DNA of 60,000 nucleotides from Polytrichum commune (lineage: Eukaryota > Streptophyta > Polytrichopsida > Polytrichales > Polytrichaceae), in assembly GCA_950295325.1 (NCBI GenBank), contig OX485806.1, forward strand, positions 24,988,001 through 25,048,000, in the 5' to 3' direction. Of the stretch, positions 9,128-21,100 are shown one piece after another. The position numbers and the translations under genes were made by a program. Every line of letters begins with the position of its first letter. Positions within the stretch are counted from its first letter, which is position 1. The notes below the pieces were generated by a model. It saw nothing but the letters and a program-made list of their open reading frames with translations. It did no database searches and had not been told where the DNA came from.

Positions 9128-12100
9128 ATGGTGAGAGGAACTCCGAACATTCGGCTCTTCTTCCAATCCAAAAAGGAGTCACCCACAACAAGCAATGAGT
9201 CCGTGACCGACAGCAACATGTCATCGACAACCACAACTAGGCCTCCTCTCTCTGCCATCTCTGCTTCAAGTTCGGGCCGTACCAACCCATCTGCAGCTTC
9301 AAACTCGAAATCGAACCGTAGCAGTCCACAAGGGAAGAGATCAGGATCGGGCTTCCTTGGTCAGACAATATTGTATCCGCACTCGGAGAATGTGGATTGC
9401 AATGTTGGCAATATGGGCGGTGCTTCCACACCGGAGAAGTTTCATACCCCTTATGGGACTCCGACGAAAAGCAAGTCAAGGAGGAACTCTGCTGGCGTAC
9501 CTTTACCTCCGAGTTCAAGCAATTTGGACGGCTCTACAGGTACAACAGGATAAATCTTGTGGATACAAAGGATTTTGGTGCTGGCTTGAGAATTACGCCG
9601 AGAAGTGCTTGCTCATATATAGCTCTAGTGGCAGGTAGAAGTCTTATCGCTGCTTCACACTGCCTTTTCAACAAGTGATGATCGGGGGCGATAAAAAGAC
9701 AGCAAATTGAAGTATATACATTAAGGTTTTTGACTGCGTGGTGCATGACAGTTTTCCATCATGTATGTAGGTCCCTAATATGACGGATAGTTAGGTAGAA
9801 ACACCGGAAAAGTATTCTGGTCATAGCTCGAGTGGCAGGGTTAAGTGCTAAAGTGGATGACAATACTTCTTGACGTTATTGTGATGGAGTGACATTATTT
9901 TTCTGTATAAGCATTGAGGTTTTGGAGTTGTTGACTGCGTGTTGCATTGACATTACTCCATCATCTATGTAGGTCCCTTGTGTGATAGATAGTGAAGTAG
10001 AAACCACCAGAACTTGTTTAGGTCATAGCTTGAGTGGCAGGGTTGTTAAAGTTCGATGACAATGCTGCTTCACATTGCATTTCTACAAACGACGATCGGC
10101 GGAGATGGAGTGAACAGTAATTTGAAGTATTAGCAGAGGGGCTTTGTATTTTGGGATTTTTGTAGTTTGGGTTTGTTGACTGTTTGTTACATTTACAGTA
10201 TTCCATCATGTATGTATGTAGGTGGCTATGACCCATACTTAAGTAGAACTCCATCGAACACCAGCTCGATAGGGAGCTCCATCGTAACAAGTAGCGATGA
10301 AGAAGCCACCACTACCGATCAGGATTCGGCTCCGTCCTCAACCTCCGAAAGCGAGGCCGAGAATGGGCGCTCAAAACCACATGGGTTTAAAAAGCAGGAT
10401 TTAGGCGCCAGGCGAATCTCTCTGGGACCCAAAATCGAAGCGGCTGTAAGCAAGCTGGAGAAGACACCCACCAAGGCACCAAGGCCAAGCAGGAGTGGAA
10501 CTCCAAATGCAAGCCCAGGTAGTCTTCGAGCGGGCGTGCAGAGATCACTCATGCTGCAACAACAACAACATAATAATAAGGATTATAATTCCAATGAATT
10601 AGTGCAACCAAACTTCGAGCTCCAAGAGGATCTCACTTTCTGGAACGACCACAATGTGCAGGTAGGTGCAGGCGGGATTCTCCTTACATCCCTTCCCTTC
10701 AAATTCCTTGCTATTCATAGTTCTATCAAAAGCTTCACGATTGTTTTTGTCTTCATAATTGATCTACACATATGTCTATGAAAATTTGGCACCGTGTTCA
10801 TTCCTGAGAAGGCATACTGACATCACAATTTGTGACATATGCTTGAATTCGTTCCGTGTATTTTCTTTGTTGTGGCGGAATATGAGCAGCTTAAGAAAAT
10901 AAGACTTCATCGGCTTGGGGTTCACTTGAGCCGAATGTAATGTTATCTTCGTTGATGTACACAGGTGCTCATGTGAATGTGGCACCGTGATCTATGCTGA
11001 GAACGCATTCTTACATCACTCTTTTTCTGACGTGTCTGTAGTTGTTCTTGAGGTCTTCTTCGTGTGACGGTTTATAAGAAGCAGATTATAAGTAGACCTC
11101 ATTAATTTGGTTGAATTTGTGCAGGTTCTGATTAGGTGTAGACCAATTAGTAGCTCCGAGGCTGCGAAGCAGGACTTCGCTCGATGCCTTCGGCAGGACA
11201 GTGCCCACGCCATTACGTGGCTAGGCCAACCGGAAACACGATTCACCTTCGACCATGTTGCCGGAGAAAATATCTCGCAGGTACTGTAGTCATCCTTTGA
11301 CTCAATGGAGATTTTCAATGAGTTGGTCCCCTATGATTTTTCATTGGTTGTTTTGCGTACAACATCGGTAATTTCTTTCCACTTGTGACGGTGCACGCTA
11401 GGAGGCAGTGTTTGAATTTGAACGAGGAGCAATCTATTTCGGTTCATTGAGGGCCAAACTCATCTTAGCACCACTTGGCATGACAAGTAGTTTCACCCTC
11501 AACGAACCCATACAAAATAATCCTTCGTGTAAACCTCCAAACTACCTCGATGTAAGCATGTATCGAAAACTTACCGAACAACCAACCAACTCATGTTGAG
11601 TTAGAGGATAACTGTACTGTCTGCACCTTTTGTTGTTCGGATAAATGCTTTTGAGTTCGAACCTGGAATTGGATACTTTGTGACTGTTGGGCTTACGTGT
11701 TTAAGTTCATGGGTTCTGCAGGAGAGGTTGTTCAGAGTGGTTGGGTTACCAATGGTAGAAAATTGCATGGCGGGCTACAACAGCTGCATGTTTGCATATG
11801 GCCAGGTGAGCAAGAACTTCAAATTCTTATTCAGATTCTCAAATTATTCCAGATTAGACTTTGCTATACCATGCTGTTTGTGATGTGAGATCTACATGTG
11901 TGACCTTGAATTTATCCCCAACCTACGAATCAGGATCGAGCCTTTCTTTGAGACGACGTAACTTCAACAAACCAGTAATTTTAGATTGGATTAAACCCAC
12001 ATGTTGCAGACGGGAAGCGGTAAAACCCATACCATGCTTGGAGACATTGACGAACTGGGCGACAGGCCTAACGATAACCGGGGGATGACCCCACGAATCT

Positions 12101-15100
12101 TCGAATACTTGTTTTCAAGAATCCAGCAGGTAATTAATGTTGAAATTTATGGAACTGCCCTTTATTATCACCTTGTTCCTTCACAATTTTGGGTGAAGTT
12201 TCCTGGGTACGATGTGGGCTCTCATCACATGATGAGGGATCAATTAATTACATGGATCATATTACGTTAGTGAAGAAAATCTCGGAGGAAGGCTGACACG
12301 GGGACTCAGCGCAGCATAACGAATTGTGGAGAGTTCTTATGAACAGAATGAATAGATTTTTTAATTTTTTTAATTTTTAACCGATAGGCAGAAGGACTTT
12401 AAATGTAACTCGAATCAAATTTAAGACTCTTTGACTTACCTTGTTGGAGGAATGTGCAGGAAGAGCAGGATCGGCAATTGGAGCAGCTGAGATATGTGTG
12501 CAAATGCTCATTTCTGGAAATCTACAATGAACAAATCACAGACCTCTTGGAACCAACTTTCACAAATTTGCAGGTATACATAAAATCAGTATAGTGACAA
12601 CGAATTTCAAGCCAACAGCTATCATCATCTTTTTCATTCATGGATGTAGCATGTATTTGAATGCAATTTTTTGTATAACGGGTCACGCTGGGTGGTTTTT
12701 TTGTTTTTTGTTTTGTTTGTCTGTTGGCAGTTACGGGAGGATTCAAAGAAGGGAGTGTACGTGGAGAATCTCACAGAGATGGTAGTGAGAAGTGTACAAG
12801 ATGTAGTGTTGTTGCTCATGAAAGGAGCCTCAAATAGAAAAGTTGCATCCACCAACATGAACCGAGAAAGTAGTCGGTCACACAGCGTGTTCACCTGCAG
12901 CATCGAAAGTAAGGTACGCAAAGCAAAAGAGTTGCAAATTCCAATTGATACAATTGCACAACTTGTCTGATGATTCCACTTGATTACCTTGTAATTTATG
13001 TCTATTTAATGCTGTTGATGTCTGTTTGAATCTATTAGAAGCTGTTGATTTCTATTTAAAGCTGTTGATTTCTATTTAAAGCTGTTAATTTCACTTGTTT
13101 GCTTAGTGATTCGATGTCTATTTGATGTTAATTTGAAGTCAGTGCTTCATGTAGGAGGTTTACTAGTTTCCACTAAATTAATGTCACTTGGTTTTTCTGT
13201 ATCTTGCATCTATGCAGTGGGAGACTAATTCACTCAGCAACATACGCTTTGGACATTTGAATCTGGTCGACCTCGCCGGATCTGAACGGTAGATTCTTCA
13301 TTTCCCTTATTTGTTACTCTCAATCTTCATGCTAATTTGTGATTTTCTTGTCATGGCTAATGAACCAGTAATGGATCCTGAATTCCTGTATCGAGTTGCA
13401 GACAGAAATCCTCCGGTGCAGAGGGTGATCGCCTCAAAGAAGCTGCCAACATCAACAAATCGTTGTCCACTCTTGGGTGGGTAATTTTAGCGCCTTGTGA
13501 ATTGTATCTAGCATGCATTCAAGTGATGGATTCAAGTAAATCTGGACATAAGAATCATTTGTCCCGTGGTACACGTGCTTTGCAAAACAAGAAATATATG
13601 ATGGAAACAAGGAAACGAGAGTTCATAATTAAAATCAGAATTAATAATATATACATTGAAAATCAATGTGCTCGAAGCACCACTCTAGATGTGTACATGT
13701 ACAGAGACAACATTTGTACATGCAGCAACTATGCATTTCCAACAAGAGACCTATTCCAGGTCTAAGATTATTACCAGTTTCTGCCATATCTATCATAAAG
13801 GCCATGTAGTTTCATTATGTCCAAAATGCATGCAGAAGTCAACATTTCCATAAAACAAAGTCTAGTCAATATTTGCGGGTTGTACATTGTGTTGATGTGG
13901 ACTCTGTGGAGGGAGGATTTTTCTGATGAGTAGACAATTTGATGTTATTCTCAACAGATTGGTGATCATGATACTGGTGGACGTTGCAAATGGAAAGCAG
14001 AGACATGTACCATATCGAGACTCTAAGCTCACTTTCCTCCTGCAGGTAGTGAAATTTTTTGTGGTTGGGAAAACACTACGTGGATGGATGGCATTGCTGG
14101 CTAGGTTATCAGGAAAGTTTTTCTTTAGGAACTGTTTTCAATTTGTTGAGATCTGTTTCGGTAAGCTGATGAGCTCCTCATGCAGGATTCTTTGGGAGGT
14201 AACTCCAAAACTGCCATCATAGCAACCGTCAGCCCTGCGAGCTGGTAAAGTCTGCAGCCTATATGTTTCTTATTTCGCTTTAGAAAAATCTTGAGGTGAT
14301 TCGATTAAAAGATGTGAGTATTGTGTCTCTCATGATTTGGAATTAATCCTCTGCCTGTGTTTGCAGCTGTGCTAGTGAGACCCTCAGTACACTCAAGTTT
14401 GCACAAAGGGCCAAATTCATACAGAACAATGTAAGTATAAGAACCATTTCTACTCACATCCCACCATTTTTTTGCTTGATCCAATCTGACCTCAAAAGCC
14501 TTATTCTAATTGTCTCTCAATGATTATGTCCAGGCTATTGTGAATGAGGATGCATCCGGAGAAGTCATGGCCTTGCGTCGTGAGATTCAGCAGCTGAAGG
14601 TAAAAGTATAAAGCCCCAATTTCCTTGCAAAATGTGAAGGCAGTCATTCCTCTTGGTTGCAAGGAACGTCACTGCAAATGCTGATGAAATGGGACACTGA
14701 AGTTTGAGAATGCCCAGGATTGGGGCACTATTATTTTCACTCAAGAATCCACAAATTATATATGCATGTGAATGACGTACTAGATTATTGTGGGCACTGA
14801 CCATAATAATATGTCGCAATCAATATAACAGGAAGAAGTGAGTCGACTCCGATGTCAGACAATCTCAAGCTTGCGGCGAGACTGTCGACGCGAAAGCAAT
14901 GAGTTTTTCAGAATGTCATTGACTGGCAAGGATCTATTTGATGCAGCAGAAAAAGAGCGGTGTATGGATGAAGGCGAAGATTTAAAGTCTGCCGAGCTCC
15001 TTGAGAAGGTAATAAAAAAAGATATAGCAATTATTTCAAAAATCTGATAAGGTTCATCTGATTGATTAGCACTAATATTTTCAAATTCTGCTCAAATGAA

Positions 15101-18100
15101 TTTGCTTTACACAAATAGTCTAAGTGTAGAGAAAATGCATGTTATCAGATCAAAGCGCTTGAGTCTGTTCTGGCTGGAGCTCTTAGGCGAGAGAAAGTAG
15201 CAGAAGAAGCTACAAGCAGTAAATCTGCTGAAACTATGAGACTCAATTCGTTGGTAAGCTGTAATTTTCGATCACCCTTTAATTATGCTGCTTGTACCCT
15301 TCTAAAATACAAAGAATGAGAAAATGCCTCTTAGTTTTCTTTCAAAGAGGATGTGGGTTGATCACCACTTGACGAAGTTGGCATATTAAATGGCTGCAGT
15401 TTCTTGGTTGCTATTTTCTGACAGGTGAAGGAACGTGAAGTTGAAGCACAGAGTTGCAAGAAGCTTCTGGATCTACAGACTGAGAAGCTGTCTCGGCTCG
15501 AATCCTTTGCTGAATCTGAACTTTCAATGGACTCGTACCTAACCGACGAAAACAAGATGTTGGTTGAAAAGCTGGAAGTTGTTGAAAGACTGGTGGAATG
15601 CAACCCCGAGCTTATCAAATCAGCTCTGGAATGTAATCGACTGGCAGAGCAATTACGCAGGTAAACATCAAAAGTTCCGTCACCTCCGGATTGCCGAAGT
15701 ATTTTTGCTTGAAAACGTACCGTTCAGTTGTGAAGACTCTTGCAAATTAATCTTGCAGACAAATCTTGTATGCTGATTTTCAGAGTGCCTGTAACGCAGC
15801 TATCAAGTTTTCTATGATCTTGGAGAAAGGGAAACAATGGCAAGAGAGATTCAAGGTCTTCGAGACCAGGTACTAGGAAACACATCCGCCTTTTGAAAAT
15901 TCACGTTCAAGACAAGTTTTACACCAGGATTTCTGAAGGGGCTGTGTCACGTATGCAAGATATTACACGAGCTTTGAGAACCAGAAAATGATATGGTTCA
16001 GGCTTGAATTTGAATTCAAAAAGGGCATTGATGAAATTGGTGAATAATGTGGATTTAATCACAGGTGCTGGAGCTCCTTGATGGAAAAATTGCAGTCGAA
16101 CGAGGCTCGCTGTCAATGACAATGGCACAGGATGACAATCACCGAAAGGAGTTAGAAACATGCCGCAATGATCTGACCAATTGCTTGGAGGCAAGTTCCC
16201 AGATGCAAAGGTGGGCCAATAATTCTAATCCTTATCATATTGAATTTCAACTAAAATCGTTTCTGAACTTGAGTGGATTAAATTTTCAACTGCAACATAT
16301 CTCATTACCACTGATCGTCAAAATCTCATGTGGTGTATTGTTTTTTGGGTCAATGGATAATGTGTAATCAAACTTCTTCATCTCCAGGCATATGGATGAG
16401 CTACAGGCACTTGTTGACCAGCTGACACAGCAATGTCTCCTTAAAGACAAGGAGATCGATGAGCTGAAGGTGCTGCATCTCACCTTTGCTTGAAAGCTTT
16501 AGAACATTCGTATGCAACAGTCATATAGTCAAACGAAGCTGATGTATCTTTCTTGTACTGATGAGCCTGATGATGATGGGTGCAGTTGCATGGCGGTGGC
16601 AAATATTCAGATTGGGAGATTGAGAGAGGTTTGCAGCAAGAAGAAATTATGGCCCTCAAGATGCAGCTGCAAGAGAGGTTGGACTTGGCAGAAGTTGATG
16701 CAAGTGTGCGAGATCGCCTGGAGCATGAGCTCAGAGATGCTTTGCAAGAATCCCAAAGAATCCAGTCGCAGCTTGAGGTAATTCCAACTGTAATATTCGT
16801 ATCTTGTTTGCAGAAAATCTTAAAAAATATCAGTAAGAGGATTAATGAATGTGGACATTCTATCGATTGGTGGGATCATTGCAGAACACATAAGTAACCT
16901 CTACTAATTAAGTGAACCTTTTGGCAAATGAGCAATACACTTTACCAAAGTTTGAGGTCAAGAGTATATCCTGTTTGTGTCTATGCAGGAATCAATCAGC
17001 TCGAGGTACTTCTCACAATTTTTAACTTAGAACACCCACTTCACAGTATAATATCTTGATTGCAACAAACCTTAAAAAGTCTCAGTAAGAGGACACATGA
17101 AGGTGAAAATTCTGTCGAATGGGGGAATTGCAGGACACATAGGTAACCTCTGAGGATTATGAGAACCTTTTTGCAAATCATTAATAGGTACAAGACTTTT
17201 ACCCTGTTTGTGTGTATGCAGGAATCAATCAGCACCTGGTCATCAAAGTACACAAATTTGCTAAATGAGAAGAACTGCGAATTTAAGTCCCTGCATTGTG
17301 AATGGGAGAATGCCACTGCAAAGCTTCTCTACGAATTAACCGAAGGCGACCGGGTATTGAGAGAGGCCGAGCAAGAGATGGAGGAGATTTTGTGCGAGGA
17401 TTGGATGCTGAAATCCTTGCAACAAGATCAGAAAGCACCACGCTGGTCTCTCGAGTCCGAGAAGTCGCAAAAGGAAGTGGACAAAGAGCATGACTATTTC
17501 CAGGGCAGGAACTCGTGCAACTCAGACGAGATTTTTGTGAAAAGGAAGAGATCCAGTAATTTAATGGCCCATGGGGCGACGATCATCATGGAGGAGAAAT
17601 TGAAGCTGGAGGGCACTGTTTCCCGGCTAGAGCTTGAGCTTGAGGAATGCAAGCAAAAGGTGCAGAATGCTCAACAGTTGCAAGCCCAGCTGGATGCCCT
17701 AGAAAAGGAGAAGTGGGAATTGCAGGGAAGAGTTGAGTCTCTAACAACCACTTCCTTGGATGTGATGGTGCTTTCAAAGGAAAATGCTGATCTCAAGGCG
17801 GAGCTCGAGAAACTTCAGATTGAGCTGAATGAACGCACTAAGGCACTAGAAGAAGCAGCAAAGCATGTGGCAGTGTTACAAAAAGAGATGCAAGAAATTG
17901 AGGAGGCAAAAGCATTGGTGTCCAAGGAATCGGCAGGCCTTTCGGAGGAGAAACTTCAACTTACAGAAGAGATTGCCTGCCTTACATTGGAACTCAAAGA
18001 TTCCAAGGAAAAGGCTGCCGAAGCACAGGCAGCTATTGCAACTCTAAACCAGCTGAAACTTCAAGCTGAAGAAGCTTACACATCACTTCAAACCCAATTG

Positions 18101-21100
18101 GAAGCAAGAATTCAGAAGCTCAAGGTTGTTCTGGAAGAATGCCAGGAGGAGAATTCGGGACTGAGGAGGGAGATAGAACAGCTGCAACTCTCCGTGCACG
18201 AATTGCAAATCTCTAACCAGGAGCTTGCAGCAGAGAAATCTATGAACTCGGTGCTGGAAGAGGAGAAGGTGAAGCTTGAATGTGAAGTGAAGCTGCATCT
18301 CCGAAAGCTGGAGGCATCTGAGCTTGTGCAGCAAGAGTTGCAATTGAATTTGAGCTCTTTGCATGCGGAGCTTGGGAGGAGAGATGAGCAGGTGAAAGCG
18401 CTGGAACATACAGTAGCTGAAGAACAGTCAATCGGTGTAGAGCTCAAGAATGAAATTTCCGAGCTCGCATCATGCAAACTCCACATTCATGACTTGGAGG
18501 CGTCAATCTGTGAGAAGACTGAAGCTCTGGCTGCTGTGGGAATGGAGCTCGTGGACAGCAAAGCAAGACTCGGTGAATTACTAAGGGAGTTGGAGGAATC
18601 CCGAGTTAGAGAAGAGGAGAAACTGGAAGCAGCAGCCATGTTGACAGAAAATCACGTGCATCAGCTGCAACAGGAGATCGATGCAAAGTCGGTAGATCTG
18701 AGCATTCTGGCGGATCAGCTCCAAAAATTGCGGACTCAAGTTGATAAGTTCCAGGACAAGTCAGTGTTGTTGGCTCAGGAATTGGAACAGGAATATGCTG
18801 CCAAGGAGAAGCTGCAACAAGATTTCATCTCTTTGACAACTTCTTTTGAAACACATCAGAATCTCATGACAGAAATGGAGAACGAGCTTCTGGGACTCAG
18901 AGAAGAGCTTGCAAGCTGTGAATGTGAGCTTCGTGCATCACGGGACACGGAAGCACAGCTTTCGAAGGAGATGCAATCCTTGACCCAAAGATTTGGCAGC
19001 TCCAAACAGGAGATGCAGACAGACTTGGACAGAATAACTGAGAAATTGGCAGTGGCTCATGCATTGACGATTGAGTACCAAACTACCATCTCACAGCATC
19101 AACAGGTAAGTAATGTGCCGAATTTTTTGAGCAAACACGCTTCTTCTTCTTCTTCTTCCTCCTCCCTTTTTGTCACCTATGATGGGCCATTCACCCACCA
19201 TTCAGTCAAGTCTTGTCTGAATTTCTAAAGTTCCCTCTCAGGAACTGTGTGGGGGCTTTGTAATGAATGTGTCTTTCTCTCTTTTATTGTTAATGGTGAA
19301 GCGTATAGATCGGTGTGCTAGGTTCTACTGCTCCTCTGATCTATCTGTGAAATTAATCCACTTTTATGAACTTTATCCTCCCATTTTCACTATTTAGTCT
19401 AAAGATTCCTCAAATAATGCGTGCAAAGCAGAGAATTGAAGCAGATGCCAACACCATCGGCATTATGCAAGAAAATGTGGAAGAGCTGCAGAGCGAGCTG
19501 TCGAGGAAGGAAGAGCTGCTACAAGGCTTGGAATTCGACATTAGTCTCCTCCAAGAGCATACTGCTGAAGACACGGACTTCAAACAAGAACTTCTCGTGG
19601 CCAATGCCAGAATCCTTGAGCTTCAGGTAAAACTTTCTGTCAACAATTCAAGCAAAATCAACGAAAATAAAATTTTTTGGTGCTTTTTGATTTTCAATGT
19701 TCTAAGATTTATTCTTATCAGTTGGCTGTGATTGATTGTTGAGCAGGGTGTGGTGGGGAAACATGTGGACGATCTGAAGGCGCTGGGCTCTATGAAATCT
19801 GAAGTGGAAATGGAGTTTGCACAAAAATCTGAAGCAATGAGCCTGATTGAACAAGAACTGCAGGAGTCTTATGCGTGTGCGCGAGTCTTGAAGGAGGAAT
19901 GCCAGTCACTGAAGACCAAAATTGTGCAATTGCAAAGTGGTGTGGACAATTCGCAGGCAGAGCTTGCAGAGAAGAATGATGTGCTGTGTTCTCTGGAGAA
20001 AGAGCTCATGATGGCAAGGGTGACCTCAACTCGAATGACACTAGAGTGCAGCCACAAGACAGAAGCCCTGTCCTCCGTAGAAGGTGAATTGGCCCGCCTG
20101 TCTGTTGAAAGGGAGGAATTGAAAAAACAATTGATGACAAAAGTGGGAGATTTGCAAACAGAATTATCTCAAAAATCTGCACAGATTGAGGAAATGCAGG
20201 CAGAGGTTCTGGTAAGTATGATGACCGAGAATTGTCTGCAATTGATGAAGGCCGACATGGAAGTTAGGTTTGCATGCCATGAGGAACAGAAGGGTGAACT
20301 GGAGGCGGAACTTGTGCAGAAAACTAATGATCTGAACAGACTGAAGGAGCAGCATTTGGAGGCACGAGAGATGGAGACCCGAATGACAGAACAAATGCAC
20401 CAAGCGGAAGACCAGGTCACAGAGCTTCAAGTTGAAAGGGATGACTTGAAATTCCAACTTGCGGAGAAGGTCCAACTGATGAATGCTCTTCAAGATGAAA
20501 TTTCGCTGGCATCAATGAGGAGTGCACAATCTGCAAACGACAGAGATCAATTAAAGAACCAGGTTGAAGAGCTCTCTAGCTTGAAGTGCGAACTGGAAGC
20601 TCAGCTTGCATTCAAGTTTGAAGAAATGAGATCATTAGAGTGTGAACTCACAGCAACAAGAGCGCGGTTTAAGCAAATGGGTTCTGTAGAGGAAGAAGTT
20701 ATGCAGAAGAATGAGGAGTTGAGCAAATTAAACTCTCAACTTTTGAAGGCAGGAGAGACAGAAACCCAGATGGCAGAACAAATCCGCAAAGTGGAATCCC
20801 AGGTCACAGAACTTCAAGCTGAAAGGGATGACTTGGAATCTCAGCTTGCACAGAAGGCCGAACTGATGAACTCTCTTCAAGGTGAAATGTCGTTAGCATC
20901 GATGAGCGTTGCACAATCTGCAAACGACAGAGATCAATTGAAGAAACAGGTTGAAGAGCTCTCTAACTTGCAGTGCGAACTGGAAGCTCAGCTCGCATCC
21001 AAGATTGAAGGAATGAGATCATTAGAGTGTGAACTCACAGCAGCAAGAGCGCAGTCTGAGCAAATAGGTTCTGTAGAGGAAGAGCTCATACAAAAGAATG

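Noticed and set aside
11640-11680. tRNA-like T-loop (GAGTTCGAACC)
   Set aside because: No acceptor, D or anticodon arms could be matched around it; it lies in a KIN-12 intron.
13477-13765. Read-through extension of exon 9 (frame continues after SLSTLG)
   Set aside because: Splicing after the second base of the Gly codon to 13958 restores the canonical kinesin sequence [20 protein letters not shown].
16981-17005. 17-nt segment as a constitutive KIN-12 exon
   Set aside because: Its inclusion breaks the frame into the conserved exon 21; kept only as a possible alternative exon.
18083-18486. Minus-strand open frames within the coiled-coil exons (also many between 20164 and 24128)
   Set aside because: They are shadows of the plus-strand coiled coil: composition follows the complementary E/K/Q/L codons and no family resemblance or splice structure supports them.
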